A stretch of 41,243 nt of DNA from Mycobacterium kyorinense (GCF_001672775.1 NZ_LZKJ01000158.1:1-41243), one strand, 5' to 3'. Counted from the stretch's first letter, positions 1-8,970 are shown. The notes: generated by a model not told the origin, from the letters alone. Translations and numbers: made by a program.

Positions 1-2211
1 TGGGACTGCTTCGGTGGACTGGTCGACATGCCGAACATGACCCGCATCGCCGACCGCGGGGTGCGACTGTCGCAGTTCCACACCACGGCGCTGTGCTCGC
101 CGACGCGAGCGGCGCTGCTGACTGGTCGCAACGCCACCACGGTGGGCATGGCCACCATCGAGGAATTCACCGACGGGTTCCCCAACTGCAACGGGCGCAT
201 CCCCGCTGACACCGCGCTGCTGTCCGAAGTGCTCGCCGAACGCGGCTACAACACCTATTGCGTCGGCAAATGGCATCTGACGCCGCTGGAAGAGTCCAAC
301 CTGGCGTCAACCAAGCGGCACTGGCCGCTATCCCGCGGCTTCGAACGGTTCTACGGGTTCCTGGGCGGCGAGACCGACCAGTGGTATCCCGACCTCGTTT
401 ACGACAACCACCCGGTGACTCCGCCCGGCGCCCCAGAGGACGGCTATCACCTGTCGAAGGACATCGCCGACAAGGCAATCGAATTCATCCGCGATGCCAA
501 AGTGATTGCTCCCGACAAGCCGTGGTTCAGCTATGTGTGCCCCGGCGCCGGCCATGCGCCCCACCACGTGTTCAAAGAATGGGCCGACAGATATGCCGGT
601 CGCTTCGACATGGGCTACGAGCAATACCGCGAGACCGTGTTGAAGAACCAGAAGTCGATGGGCATCGTCCCATCCGATACCGAGCTTTCGCCGATCAACC
701 CATATGTCGACGTGACGGGACCCTCCGGTGAGGCGTGGCCGTTGCAGGACACGGTGCGCCCCTGGGAATCGCTGGGCGCCGACGAGAAGAAGCTGTTCAC
801 CCGGATGGCCGAGGTCTTTGCCGGGTTCCTGTCTTATACCGATGACCAGATCGGGCGGATCCTGGATTACCTCGAAGAATCCGGGCAGTTGGACAACACC
901 ATCGTCGTGGTGATCTGTGACAACGGCGCCAGCGGTGAAGGCGGACCGAACGGATCGGTCAACGAGTCGAAGTTTTTCAACGGCTACATCGACACCGTCG
1001 AGGAGAGCCTGAAATTCCTCGATCGTCTCGGCGGCCCGGAGACCTACAACCATTACCCGATCGGGTGGGCGATGGCCTTCAACACGCCCTACAAGCTGTT
1101 CAAGCGCTACGCATCCCACGAGGGCGGTATCGCCGACAGCGCAATCATCTCCTGGCCCAGCGGAATTGCCGCCCACGGTGAGGTGCGCGACAACTACATC
1201 AATGTTTGCGACATCACCCCGACCGTCTACGAGATGCTGGGCATCACCCCGCCGGAGGTGGTGAAGGGGATTCCGCAGCGGCCGCTGGACGGTGTGAGTT
1301 TCAAAGCGGCCCTGGATGATCCGGCGGCAGACACCGGCAAGCACACGCAGTTCTACACGATGCTGGGCACTCGGGGGATCTGGCACGACGGCTGGTTCGC
1401 CAACACCGTGCATGCCGCCACCCCTGCCGGCTGGTCACATTTCGATGCCGACCGCTGGGAGTTGTTCCACATCGCCGTTGACCGCAGCCAGTGCCATGAC
1501 CTCGCCGACGACCATCCGGAGAAGCTCGAGGAACTCAAAGCGCTGTGGTATTCCGAGGCCGACAAATACAACGGCCTGCCACTGGCCGATTTGAACATCT
1601 TCGAAACGATGTCGCGGTGGCGGCCCCATCTGGCCGGCGACCGTTCCAGCTTCATCTACTATCCGAATGCCGCCGAGGTGGGTATCGGCGCTGCCGTCGA
1701 GCTACGCGGGCAGTCGTTTTCGATAGTGGCCGACGTGATGGTGGACACCACCGGCGCCGAAGGCGTGTTGTTCAAGCAGGGCGGGGCGCACGGCGGCCAT
1801 GCGCTGTTCATTCAGGACGGACGACTGCACTACGTCTACAACTTCCTCGGCGAGCGGCATCAGCTGATGTCGTCGTCGAGCCCAGTACCGTTGGGCCGCC
1901 ACCTGTTCGGGGTCCGCTACACCCGGGCGGGAATCGTGCCCAACAGCCACACACCGCTGGGCGAAGCCGCGCTCTACATCGACGACCAGGCCGTCGCCAC
2001 GTTGTCGGAGATGACGACCCAGCCGGGAACGTTCGGGTTGGCCGGCGCCACGGTCAGCGTCGGTCGCAACAGCGGTTCGGCGGTGTCGAGTCGCTACAAA
2101 GCGCCATTCACCTTCACCGGAGGCAGCATCGCGCATGTCACTGTGGACATCTCGGGCACGCCATACGAAGATCTGGAAACGACGCTGGCGCTGGCGTTTT
2201 CGCGTGACTGA
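1..2211 (+). CDS. atsA: Arylsulfatase, 5' end cut off by window edge (AtsA-like)
   Basis: Type I sulfatase that hydrolyses sulfate esters. The frame is open from base 1 (WDCFGGLVDMPNM...), so the start lies upstream; the homolog is about 787 residues as I recall it, so roughly 50 are missing. The sulfatase signature LCSPTRAALLTGRN is present, with the cysteine to be converted to formylglycine at codon 94-96 (C-S-P-T-R). GKWHL and the later ICDNGASGEGG segment fit the alkaline-phosphatase fold and metal site. The C-terminal part from about 1620 is a beta-rich extension. The stop lies 5 nt before the formylglycine-generating enzyme gene, so substrate and activator are probably co-transcribed. 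The natural substrate is not evident. Confidence 0.93.
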   Translation, partial: WDCFGGLVDMPNMTRIADRGVRLSQFHTTALCSPTRAALLTGRNATTVGMATIEEFTDGFPNCNGRIPADTALLSEVLAERGYNTYCVGKWHLTPLEESNLASTKRHWPLSRGFERFYGFLGGETDQWYPDLVYDNHPVTPPGAPEDGYHLSKDIADKAIEFIRDAKVIAPDKPWFSYVCPGAGHAPHHVFKEWADRYAGRFDMGYEQYRETVLKNQKSMGIVPSDTELSPINPYVDVTGPSGEAWPLQDTVRPWESLGADEKKLFTRMAEVFAGFLSYTDDQIGRILDYLEESGQLDNTIVVVICDNGASGEGGPNGSVNESKFFNGYIDTVEESLKFLDRLGGPETYNHYPIGWAMAFNTPYKLFKRYASHEGGIADSAIISWPSGIAAHGEVRDNYINVCDITPTVYEMLGITPPEVVKGIPQRPLDGVSFKAALDDPAADTGKHTQFYTMLGTRGIWHDGWFANTVHAATPAGWSHFDADRWELFHIAVDRSQCHDLADDHPEKLEELKALWYSEADKYNGLPLADLNIFETMSRWRPHLAGDRSSFIYYPNAAEVGIGAAVELRGQSFSIVADVMVDTTGAEGVLFKQGGAHGGHALFIQDGRLHYVYNFLGERHQLMSSSSPVPLGRHLFGVRYTRAGIVPNSHTPLGEAALYIDDQAVATLSEMTTQPGTFGLAGATVSVGRNSGSAVSSRYKAPFTFTGGSIAHVTVDISGTPYEDLETTLALAFSRD

Positions 2212-2216
2212 CTGGC

Positions 2217-3101
2217 ATGCTGACCGACCTGGTTGAGTTACCCGGCGGCTCGTTCCGGATGGGATCGACCAGCTTCTATCCGGAAGAGGCGCCGATTCAC
2301 ACCGCGACGGTGGTTGCCGTGGCGGTGGAGCGTCACCCGGTGACCAATGCCCAGTTCGCCGACTTCGTGGCTGCGACCGGCTATGTGACGGTGGCCGAGC
2401 AGCCGATCGATCCGGCGCTCTACCCAGGCGTCAATCCGGCGGAGCTGCAGCCCGGCGGGCTGGTGTTTCGTCCGACGCCGGGTCCGGTCGACCTGCGCGA
2501 CTGGCGGCAGTGGTGGCACTGGGTGCCGGGCGCGAGTTGGCGACACCCGCTGGGCCCGGCCAGCGATGTGGCGGACAAGGCCGACCATCCCGTCGTGCAG
2601 ATCGCCTATCCGGACGCCGCCGCCTACGCGCGCTGGGCCGGTCGGCGGTTACCGACCGAAGCCGAGTGGGAGTACGCCGCCCGCGGCGGATCCACCGCCA
2701 CCTACTCGTGGGGCGACGAGGAGAGGCCGGGTGGGCAGCTGATGGCCAACACCTGGCAGGGCAGCTTTCCGTACCGCAACGACGGCGCCCTCGGCTGGAC
2801 CGGAACCTCGCCGGTGGGGATCTTTCCGCCCAACGACGTCGGCCTGCTCGACATGATCGGCAATGTCTGGGAGTGGACGACCACCGAATTCTCGGCGCAT
2901 CATCGGCTCGACCAGCCGGCGAAGGCCTGCTGTATGCCGGCCGAAGCTGCTGATCCGGCGGTCAGCCAAACCCTCAAAGGCGGCTCGCACCTGTGCGCGC
3001 CGGAGTACTGCCACCGCTACCGGCCCGCGGCGCGGTCACCCCAGACGCAGGACACCGCGACCAGCCATATCGGGTTTCGCTGCGTGGTCGACGTCGGTTA
3101 G
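2217..3101 (+). CDS. Formylglycine-generating enzyme (SUMF1/FGE family)
   Basis: 294-residue FGE-sulfatase domain protein, the expected partner of the sulfatase just upstream. FGE oxidises the cysteine of the C-x-P-x-R motif to formylglycine. Seen: N-terminal LPGGSFRMGS, RRLPTEAEWEYAARGG (143-158), NVWEW (216-220) and the C-terminal GGSHLC-APEYC-HRYRPAAR block, whose cysteines C260 and C265 match the spacing of the FGE copper-binding active-site pair. EgtB-type paralogs lack this pair, which argues for a true FGE. The ATG is 5 nt after the sulfatase stop. A G/C hairpin follows the gene. Confidence 0.93.
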   Translation: MLTDLVELPGGSFRMGSTSFYPEEAPIHTATVVAVAVERHPVTNAQFADFVAATGYVTVAEQPIDPALYPGVNPAELQPGGLVFRPTPGPVDLRDWRQWWHWVPGASWRHPLGPASDVADKADHPVVQIAYPDAAAYARWAGRRLPTEAEWEYAARGGSTATYSWGDEERPGGQLMANTWQGSFPYRNDGALGWTGTSPVGIFPPNDVGLLDMIGNVWEWTTTEFSAHHRLDQPAKACCMPAEAADPAVSQTLKGGSHLCAPEYCHRYRPAARSPQTQDTATSHIGFRCVVDVG

Positions 3102-3125
3102 TGGCGAGGGTCCGGGAACACGCAC

Positions 3126-3145
3126 GGCCCCCGCAAGCGGGGGCC
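3126..3145 (+). terminator. G/C hairpin after the FGE gene
   Basis: GGCCCCCG (3126-3133) pairs with CGGGGGCC (3138-3145) across a CAAG loop, giving an 8-bp stem. A second C5/G5 pairing follows at about 3144-3157. There is no U-tract, as is common in mycobacteria. It probably ends or attenuates read-through from the sulfatase/FGE pair into the ribosomal operon. Confidence 0.5.
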
Positions 3146-3171
3146 CCCGCGCGGGGGAGAGGGCGACGAAT

Positions 3172-3200
3172 TTGGCGCTGAGCTGGTCGTCACCTAGACT
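3172..3200 (+). promoter_or_regulatory. Housekeeping promoter of the spc ribosomal operon
   Basis: A -35-like TTGGCG (3172-3177) and a -10 TAGACT (3195-3200, TANNNT) are separated by 17 bp. Transcription would start near 3207, leaving a leader of about 135 nt before rplN. In the leader GGCAGAC (3216-3222) can pair with GTCTGCC (3304-3310), closing a domain just upstream of the ribosome binding site. Confidence 0.65.
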
Positions 3201-3342
3201 CTAGGGGTTGCCGTGGGCAGACCTCGGCCGGCGCGAGTCGGCCCCGCGTGCCCTTCGGTAATGAAGACCACGCACGTCAGGCCTCCAGGCTCCTGAGGGC
3301 ACTGTCTGCCGTGCACACGTTAACCAGGGCCGAGGAGATCTA

Positions 3343-3711
3343 GTGATTCAGCAGGAATCGCGGCTGAAGGTGGCCGACAACACCGGCGCCAAGGAGATCT
3401 TGTGCATCCGCGTGCTCGGCGGCTCGTCACGGCGGTACGCCGGTATCGGTGATGTCATCGTGGCGACCGTCAAAGATGCCATTCCGGGCGGCAACGTCAA
3501 GCGTGGCGACGTGGTCAAGGCCGTCGTGGTGCGCACCGTCAAGGAACGTCGCCGCCCCGACGGCAGTTACATCAAGTTCGACGAGAACGCGGCGGTCATC
3601 ATCAAGCCCGACAACGACCCGCGCGGAACCCGCATCTTCGGTCCGGTCGGGCGGGAACTGCGCGAGAAGCGCTTCATGAAGATCGTGTCGCTGGCCCCGG
3701 AGGTGTTGTAA
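3343..3711 (+). CDS. rplN: 50S ribosomal protein L14 (uL14)
   Basis: 122 residues, the usual uL14 length, opening [17 protein letters not shown]. Binds 23S rRNA at the subunit interface. The start is GTG, preceded by GAGGAG at 3332-3337 with 5 nt spacing. First gene of the spc-type operon here, under the promoter at 3172-3200. The rplX ATG follows the stop directly. Confidence 0.98.
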   Translation: MIQQESRLKVADNTGAKEILCIRVLGGSSRRYAGIGDVIVATVKDAIPGGNVKRGDVVKAVVVRTVKERRRPDGSYIKFDENAAVIIKPDNDPRGTRIFGPVGRELREKRFMKIVSLAPEVL

Positions 3712-4029
3712 ATGAAGGTCCACAAAGGCGACACCGTGCTGGTCATCTCCGGCAAGGACAAGGGCGCCAAGGGCAAGGTGTTGCAGTCCTACCCGACGCG
3801 CAACAAGGTGCTCGTCGAAGGCGTCAACCGGATCAAGAAGCACACCCCGATCTCGACCAATCAACGCGGCGCGCAGTCGGGCGGCATCGTCACCCAGGAA
3901 GCGCCGATCCACGTCTCCAATGTGATGGTCGTCGACTCCGACGGCAAGCCCACCCGGGTGGGTTATCGGGTCGACGAGGAAACCGGCAAGAAGGTCCGCA
4001 TCTCCAAGCGCAACGGCAAGGACATCTAG
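3712..4029 (+). CDS. rplX: 50S ribosomal protein L24 (uL24)
   Basis: 105 residues with the KOW motif at the N-terminus ([20 protein letters not shown]), typical of uL24, an early 23S rRNA assembly protein. The ATG touches the rplN stop with no gap, so translation is probably coupled. rplE starts 2 nt after its stop. Confidence 0.98.
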   Translation: MKVHKGDTVLVISGKDKGAKGKVLQSYPTRNKVLVEGVNRIKKHTPISTNQRGAQSGGIVTQEAPIHVSNVMVVDSDGKPTRVGYRVDEETGKKVRISKRNGKDI

Positions 4030-4031
4030 CG

Positions 4032-4595
4032 ATGACGACTGCAGAAAAGGTTCAGCCGCGCCTGAAGGTGCGCTACCGCGAAGAGATCCGTGACGCGCTC
4101 AACCAACAGTTCGGCTACGTCAACGTCATGCAGATCCCGACCGTGGTCAAGGTCGTCGTCAATATGGGCGTCGGCGACGCCGCACGCGACGCCAAGCTGA
4201 TCAACGGCGCGGTCAACGACTTGGCGCTGATCACCGGGCAGCGGCCGGAGATCCGGCGGGCCCGTAAGTCGATCGCACAGTTCAAGCTGCGCGAGGGTAT
4301 GCCGATCGGTGCCAGGGTCACGCTGCGCGGCGACCGGATGTGGGAGTTCCTCGACCGGCTCACTTCGATTGCGCTGCCGCGTATCCGCGACTTCCGCGGC
4401 CTGTCGCCCAAGCAGTTCGACGGGTCCGGCAACTACACCTTCGGGCTGAACGAGCAGTCGGTGTTCCACGAGATCGATGTGGACTCGATTGACCGGGCCC
4501 GTGGCATGGACATCACCGTCGTCACCTCGGCGGCGACCGACGACGAAGGACGAGCGCTGTTGCGGGCCCTCGGCTTTCCGTTCAAGGAGAACTGA
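4032..4595 (+). CDS. rplE: 50S ribosomal protein L5 (uL5)
   Basis: 187 residues with uL5 landmarks such as [30 protein letters not shown] and [13 protein letters not shown]. It binds 5S rRNA in the central protuberance. The start is 2 nt after rplX, and AAGGAG near its 3' end (4584-4589) serves as ribosome binding site for rpsN. Confidence 0.98.
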   Translation: MTTAEKVQPRLKVRYREEIRDALNQQFGYVNVMQIPTVVKVVVNMGVGDAARDAKLINGAVNDLALITGQRPEIRRARKSIAQFKLREGMPIGARVTLRGDRMWEFLDRLTSIALPRIRDFRGLSPKQFDGSGNYTFGLNEQSVFHEIDVDSIDRARGMDITVVTSAATDDEGRALLRALGFPFKEN

Positions 4596-4599
4596 ACAG

Positions 4600-4785
4600 A
4601 TGGCGAAGAAGGCACTTGTCAACAAGGCCCAGCGCAAGCCGCGGTTCGCGGTGCGCGCCTACACCCGCTGCAGCAAGTGCGGCCGTCCGCGTGCGGTGTA
4701 CCGCAAGTTTGGGCTGTGCCGAATCTGCCTACGCGAGATGGCGCATGCCGGCGAGCTGCCCGGCGTGCAGAAGAGCAGTTGGTGA
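4600..4785 (+). CDS. rpsN: 30S ribosomal protein S14, zinc-binding type Z (uS14)
   Basis: 61 residues. Two CxxC pairs, C24-x2-C27 and C40-x2-C43, make the zinc ribbon of the C+ (type Z) S14, unlike the longer zinc-free S14 that mycobacteria also encode in a Zur-regulated cluster. This is therefore the zinc-replete housekeeping paralog. It lies between rplE and rpsH and uses AAGGAG at 4584-4589 as ribosome binding site. Confidence 0.98.
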   Translation: MAKKALVNKAQRKPRFAVRAYTRCSKCGRPRAVYRKFGLCRICLREMAHAGELPGVQKSSW

Positions 4786-4837
4786 GGCGCGGTAGGCCCG
4801 GCATGGGAACCACCGCGAGAAAGGTGACACCTCAGTC

Positions 4838-5236
4838 ATGACGATGACGGACCCGATCGCAGACTTTCTGACACGTCTGCGCAACGCCAACTCGGCGTAC
4901 CACGACGAGGTGAGTCTGCCGCATTCGAAGATCAAGGCCAACATCGCCGAGATCCTCAAACGCGAAGGCTACATCAGCGACTATCACGTCGAAGACGCTC
5001 GAGTCGGCAAATCGCTTGTCGTGCAGCTGAAGTACGGGCCGAGCCGAGAGCGCAGCATCGCCGGTCTGCGGCGGGTGTCCAAGCCGGGCCTGCGCGTCTA
5101 CGCGAAATCAACCAACCTGCCGCGGGTGCTCGGCGGCTTGGGCGTGGCGATCATCTCGACCTCCTCAGGCCTGCTCACCGACCGTCAGGCAGCCAGACAG
5201 GGCGTGGGCGGCGAAGTCCTCGCATACGTGTGGTGA
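4838..5236 (+). CDS. rpsH: 30S ribosomal protein S8 (uS8)
   Basis: 132 residues, [18 protein letters not shown] at the start and the conserved [12 protein letters not shown] segment near the C-terminus. It binds 16S rRNA helix 21. In E. coli S8 also represses its operon through the rplE mRNA; I see no clear mimic of that site here. A 52-nt gap after rpsN is unusually long for this operon and contains CGCGGT...ACCGCG, which may form a small hairpin. Confidence 0.98.
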   Translation: MTMTDPIADFLTRLRNANSAYHDEVSLPHSKIKANIAEILKREGYISDYHVEDARVGKSLVVQLKYGPSRERSIAGLRRVSKPGLRVYAKSTNLPRVLGGLGVAIISTSSGLLTDRQAARQGVGGEVLAYVW

Positions 5237-5249
5237 GGGAGACGTAGAG

Positions 5250-5789
5250 ATGTCGCGTATTGGTAAGCAGCCGATTCCGGTTCCCGCCGGTGTCGACGTG
5301 ACGATCGACGGTCAGAACGTGTCGGTCAAGGGCCCTAAGGGCACCTTGGAACTCAAGGTGTCGGACCCGCTGCGCGTCGCGCGAGACGACGACGGCGCGA
5401 TCGTGGTGACCCGCCCCGACGACGAGCGGCGCAACCGTTCTTTGCATGGGCTGAACCGCACCCTGGTGTCCAACTTGGTCACCGGCGTGACGCAGGGCTA
5501 CACCACGAAAATGGAGATCTTCGGTGTTGGTTATCGCGTGCAGCTCAAGGGCAACACGCTGGAATTCGCGCTCGGGTACAGCCACCCCGTGGTGATCGAG
5601 GCGCCCGAAGGCATCACGTTCGCGGTGGAGACGCCGACGAAGTTCTCCATCTCCGGGATCGACAAGCAGAAGGTCGGTCAGATCTCGGCGAATATCCGCC
5701 GGCTGCGCCGTCCCGACCCGTACAAGGGCAAGGGCGTGCGTTACGAAGGCGAGCAGATCCGCCGCAAGGTCGGAAAGACAGGTAAGTAG
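5250..5789 (+). CDS. rplF: 50S ribosomal protein L6 (uL6)
   Basis: 179 residues, normal for uL6, starting [15 protein letters not shown] and ending with the Lys/Arg-rich [20 protein letters not shown]. It binds near the sarcin-ricin loop. GAGGGAG at about 5235-5241 is a good ribosome binding site. rplR follows after 2 nt. Confidence 0.98.
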   Translation: MSRIGKQPIPVPAGVDVTIDGQNVSVKGPKGTLELKVSDPLRVARDDDGAIVVTRPDDERRNRSLHGLNRTLVSNLVTGVTQGYTTKMEIFGVGYRVQLKGNTLEFALGYSHPVVIEAPEGITFAVETPTKFSISGIDKQKVGQISANIRRLRRPDPYKGKGVRYEGEQIRRKVGKTGK

Positions 5790-5791
5790 TC

Positions 5792-6199
5792 ATGGCACAA
5801 ACGCAAGCTGGTACTGCCGCGCGGAAGCCGGTGGGGCAGAGCGTATCCGCTGCTCGTCGCGCAGCCCGGCTGCGCCGGCACGCGCGGCTGCGCAAGAAGA
5901 TTTCGGGCACCGCGGAGCGTCCGCGCCTGGTGGTCCATCGGTCGTCGCGCCATATCCATGTGCAACTGGTCAATGACCTCAACGGCACCACGTTGGCGGC
6001 CGCCTCCTCGATCGAGGCCGATGTGCGCGGCGTCGACGGCGACAAGAAGGCCCACAGTGTGCGGGTCGGCCAGTTGATCGCCGAGCGGGCCAAAGCAGCT
6101 GGAATCGACACCGTGGTGTTCGACCGGGGTGGCTACACCTACGGCGGGCGGATCGCCGCGCTGGCCGACGCCGCGCGCGAGAGCGGGTTGAAGTTCTGA
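5792..6199 (+). CDS. rplR: 50S ribosomal protein L18 (uL18)
   Basis: 135 residues with the uL18 core [20 protein letters not shown] and [20 protein letters not shown]; it binds 5S rRNA. The N-terminus has about 13 more residues ([13 protein letters not shown]...) than the 122-residue M. tuberculosis protein as I recall it. The reading may be real or the start may be later, although the only ATG is here. The stop overlaps a 9-codon ATG-initiated ORF leading to rpsE. Confidence 0.97.
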   Translation: MAQTQAGTAARKPVGQSVSAARRAARLRRHARLRKKISGTAERPRLVVHRSSRHIHVQLVNDLNGTTLAAASSIEADVRGVDGDKKAHSVRVGQLIAERAKAAGIDTVVFDRGGYTYGGRIAALADAARESGLKF

Positions 6200-6224
6200 T
6201 GACAGACAACGGAGGGACCGCATC

Positions 6225-6914
6225 ATGACGGAGCAGCCGACTGCAGGGGCCGCCGCTCCGGACACCGGCGGCGCGACGCGCGGGGAAGGGCGCGGCGAAG
6301 GGCGTGAGGGTCGAGGACGTCGCGACGACCGCGGCGGGGGTCGTGGCCGCGACCGCGACAGCAATTACCTGGAGCGGGTCGTCACCATCAACCGCGTCTC
6401 GAAGGTGGTCAAGGGTGGACGCCGGTTCAGCTTCACCGCTTTGGTCATCGTCGGCGACGGCAACGGGATGGTCGGTGTCGGCTACGGCAAGGCCAAGGAG
6501 GTGCCGGCCGCGATCGCCAAGGGTGTCGAAGAGGCGCGCAAGGGCTTCTTCCGGGTGCCGCTGATCGGTGGCACCATCACTCACCCGGTGCAGGGTGAGG
6601 CGGCGGCTGGTGTGGTGCTGTTGCGCCCGGCCAGCTCGGGTACGGGTGTGATCGCCGGCGGTGCTGCGCGGGCGGTGCTCGAATGTGCCGGGGTGCGCGA
6701 CATTCTGGCCAAGTCGCTGGGCAGCGACAACGCGATCAACGTGGTGCATGCGACGGTGGCCGCGCTCAAGATGCTGCAGCGGCCCGAGGAAGTGGCCGCG
6801 CGTCGTGGTCTGCCGATCGAGGACGTCGCACCGGCCCGCATGTTGAAGGCGCGGCGGGAAAGCGAAGCGCTGGCGACCAGCGCGGCGCGTGCTGAGCGGG
6901 AAGGTACGGCGTAG
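6225..6914 (+). CDS. rpsE: 30S ribosomal protein S5 (uS5) with long N-terminal extension
   Basis: 229 residues against about 166 in E. coli. The first ~45 residues are a low-complexity Gly/Arg/Glu tract with [17 protein letters not shown] repeats, followed by the conserved [23 protein letters not shown] core. S5 acts in decoding fidelity and mRNA entry. Mycobacterial S5 proteins carry such extensions. GGAGGG at 6211-6216 lies 8 nt before the ATG. The ATG overlaps the TGA of a 9-codon upstream ORF. Confidence 0.97.
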   Translation: MTEQPTAGAAAPDTGGATRGEGRGEGREGRGRRDDRGGGRGRDRDSNYLERVVTINRVSKVVKGGRRFSFTALVIVGDGNGMVGVGYGKAKEVPAAIAKGVEEARKGFFRVPLIGGTITHPVQGEAAAGVVLLRPASSGTGVIAGGAARAVLECAGVRDILAKSLGSDNAINVVHATVAALKMLQRPEEVAARRGLPIEDVAPARMLKARRESEALATSAARAEREGTA

Positions 6915-6916
6915 CC

Positions 6917-7108
6917 ATGGCAGACCTGAAGATCACCCAGGTGCGCAGCACCATCGGTGCTCGCTGGAAGCAGCGGGAAAGCCTGCGTACCCTGGGACTG
7001 CGGCGAATTCGCCATTCGGTTGTCCGCGAAGACAATGCTCAGACTCGCGGGTTGATCGCAGTGGTGCGCCACCTCGTCGAGGTAGAACCTGCGGAGGCCA
7101 AGAAGTGA
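6917..7108 (+). CDS. rpmD: 50S ribosomal protein L30 (uL30)
   Basis: 63 residues, [24 protein letters not shown], typical of bacterial uL30. The start is 2 nt after rpsE, and the stop overlaps the rplO GTG start (GTGA at 7105-7108), so rplO is probably translated by coupling. Confidence 0.98.
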   Translation: MADLKITQVRSTIGARWKQRESLRTLGLRRIRHSVVREDNAQTRGLIAVVRHLVEVEPAEAKK

Positions 7109-7545
7109 CGATCAAACTTCACGACCTGCGGCCCGCGCCGGGGTCGAAGACCAAACGCACCCGCGTCGGTCGGGGTGAGGGATCCAAAGGCAAGACCGCC
7201 GGCCGCGGAACCAAGGGCACCAAGGCCCGCAAGAACGTGCCGGTGACCTTCGAAGGTGGGCAGATGCCGATCCACATGCGGCTGCCCAAGTTGAAGGGTT
7301 TCCGTAACCGGTTCCGCACCGAATACGAGATCGTCAATGTCGGCGACATCAATCGGCTGTTCCCGCAAGGTGGTTCGATCGGTGTCGATGAACTGGTGGC
7401 TAAGGGCGCAGTGCGCAAGAATTCAGTGGTCAAGGTGCTCGGCGACGGCAAGCTGACGGTCAAGGCCGACGTCACCGCCCACAAGTTCAGCGGCAGCGCC
7501 CGGGAGAAGATCACCGCCGCGGGCGGTTCGGTCACCGAGCTGTAA
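7105..7545 (+). CDS. rplO: 50S ribosomal protein L15 (uL15)
   Basis: 146 residues. I chose the GTG at 7105, which overlaps the rpmD stop, because it gives the canonical N-terminus [36 protein letters not shown] longer in-frame ATG reading exists but runs through rpmD. It is the last gene of the ribosomal operon here; a palindromic element follows within 10 nt. secY, its usual downstream partner, lies 21 kb away after accessory DNA, in line with the mycobacterial arrangement. Confidence 0.97.
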   Translation: MTIKLHDLRPAPGSKTKRTRVGRGEGSKGKTAGRGTKGTKARKNVPVTFEGGQMPIHMRLPKLKGFRNRFRTEYEIVNVGDINRLFPQGGSIGVDELVAKGAVRKNSVVKVLGDGKLTVKADVTAHKFSGSAREKITAAGGSVTEL

Positions 7546-7552
7546 CCTTCTG

Positions 7553-7613
7553 GCGCGAGCGTGCGTGTCCCCGGTCGACACGCCGCACACAGGACCGGGT
7601 TTGCGCACGCTCG
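7553..7613 (+). repeat. Palindromic repeat element, copy 1 (between rplO and the hydrolase gene)
   Basis: CGAGCGTGCG (7556-7565) pairs with CGCACGCTCG (7604-7613), and an inner GTGTC/GACAC stem is possible. Bases 7553-7585 are repeated exactly, inverted, at 8938-8970. It sits between two convergent genes and could end transcription from both sides. It resembles REP-like intergenic palindromes of mycobacteria. Confidence 0.75.
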
Positions 7614-7619
7614 TCGCGG

Positions 7620-8849
7620 CTAAGTCTGCGGTCGAGTGCCCAACACGTCGCGAAACAACGTCTGGCGTAGCGCGATTTCCCGTGGGTCGCTCCACAGGTG
7701 AAAACCCAAGCGGTTCATCACATACCCGAATCCGATACCGGTGTCGGGGTCGGCTAATCCGAACGAGCCGCCGAGCCCCGGCGTGCCGAACGCTTTGTCG
7801 GAGGAGCCGAAGCAGAAGTGTGACACCGGTTTGCAATAGCCCAACGAGAACACTGAGTCGACGTGCAGCACCTTGTCGTGCAGCCCGTCGGTGGGAGCGA
7901 CCGCTGGCTGGGTGAGCGCATCGCAAGCGGTTGTGGTTAAACCGAGTTCGCTGCCTCCGGTCGCCGCGCAACCGTAGGCTTTCGCGACCGAGCGGGCGGT
8001 GCCGATTCCGTTGGCAGCCGGTATCTCGACGGTTCGCACGTCTTCGCGGTTGTAGTCGCGCATCGCGTCGATGTCGTTGGGCAGCAGAGCGGCTCGGCTG
8101 GTGAGGCCGAAGGGATTCAGTAAGCCCAGCGCGACTCGTGGCGGCATCGTATTGACGTGCAGCAGCGCCTCGGAGCGCCGCCAACCGTGCAAGTGGGCCA
8201 CGCGGTCGCGATCCACCGAGGCAGGCAATCCGATGTGCAGGTCCAGACCAAGCGGGGTAGAGATCTCGTCGGCGAAGAATCGGCCCAACGTGCGGCCCGC
8301 TGGATCGGCGTGCCGGATCAGTTCGGACTCGTACCAGCCCAGGGTGATGGCGTGGTAGCCGTGCCGCGTTCCCGGTGGCCAGACCGGAGCCTGTGCAGCC
8401 AGCACCGCCGACAGTTTGCTCGGGTCGGCCAGGTCGACCAGCCGCAGTGGCGCATCCAGCACGGGTAGTCCGGCTTGATGGGACAGCAGCTGCCGCACGG
8501 TTATTTCGCCCTTGCCCGCCTGCCCAAACTCCGGCCAGTAGTCGGTGACCTTGGCGTCGTAGTCGACTAGCCCACGGGAGGCGGCGACGGCAACCGCAAG
8601 GGAGGCAATGCCTTTCGTCGTCGAAAACATGTTGACCATCGTGTCCTGGCGCCACGGTTCCTTAGTGATGCCGTTGCGGTAGCCGCCCCACAAGTCGACC
8701 ACTTTGACGCCATTGCGGTAGACCGCGACGGCGGCACCGACCTCACCGCCGCGGACGAAATTGGCCCGAAACGCGTCCGCGACCTTGCCATAACCCTCGT
8801 CGACGTCGCCGTCGATCAGATCCGGGGACACGGTGACTTTGAGAACCAT
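7620..8849 (-). CDS. Serine beta-lactamase-like esterase/lipase (family VIII type)
   Basis: 409 residues of the beta-lactamase/transpeptidase-like fold used by EstB-type esterases and mycobacterial Lip proteins. The S-x-x-K motif is S76-T-T-K79 (NMFSTTKG) and the tyrosine motif is Y165-H-A (GYHAITLGWY). There is no signal peptide, so a cytoplasmic esterase is more likely than a secreted PBP or beta-lactamase. It lies against the ribosomal operon direction and is flanked on both sides by copies of a palindromic repeat. It is not between rplO and sppA in M. tuberculosis as I remember it, so it looks inserted. The substrate is unknown. Confidence 0.88.
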   Translation of the reverse strand: MVLKVTVSPDLIDGDVDEGYGKVADAFRANFVRGGEVGAAVAVYRNGVKVVDLWGGYRNGITKEPWRQDTMVNMFSTTKGIASLAVAVAASRGLVDYDAKVTDYWPEFGQAGKGEITVRQLLSHQAGLPVLDAPLRLVDLADPSKLSAVLAAQAPVWPPGTRHGYHAITLGWYESELIRHADPAGRTLGRFFADEISTPLGLDLHIGLPASVDRDRVAHLHGWRRSEALLHVNTMPPRVALGLLNPFGLTSRAALLPNDIDAMRDYNREDVRTVEIPAANGIGTARSVAKAYGCAATGGSELGLTTTACDALTQPAVAPTDGLHDKVLHVDSVFSLGYCKPVSHFCFGSSDKAFGTPGLGGSFGLADPDTGIGFGYVMNRLGFHLWSDPREIALRQTLFRDVLGTRPQT

Positions 8850-8900
8850 CGCGTGTTTATATCGCGACTCCCCGCCGGGGACGGGCGAATCGGAATTTCC

Positions 8901-8970
8901 ACCGCGGCGCGAAGGTGCGCAGACCCGGTGATTTGTTCGGCGTGTCGACCGGGGACACGCACGCTCGCGC
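8901..8970 (-). repeat. Palindromic repeat element, copy 2 (inverted, upstream of the hydrolase gene)
   Basis: Bases 8938-8970 are the exact reverse complement of 7553-7585 (33 of 33). The similarity continues, weaker, towards 8901. It lies in the 219-bp divergent region between the hydrolase and sppA starts, so a terminator role alone does not explain it. Confidence 0.75.

Noticed and set aside
328..1413. Long open frame antisense to the sulfatase gene
   Set aside because: High-GC DNA gives long shadow frames; it has no family motif and lies fully against a clear sulfatase.
4786..4837. S8 autoregulatory mRNA site in the rpsN-rpsH gap
   Set aside because: Only a short inverted repeat is visible; it does not resemble the helix-21 mimic.
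6889..7104. Longer in-frame start for rplO
   Set aside because: It runs through rpmD in another frame; GTG 7105 gives the canonical uL15 N-terminus.
7423..8655. 410-codon minus-strand frame over the hydrolase gene
   Set aside because: Arg/Ala/Pro-rich composition of a shifted frame; the overlapping frame has the complete S-x-x-K enzyme.
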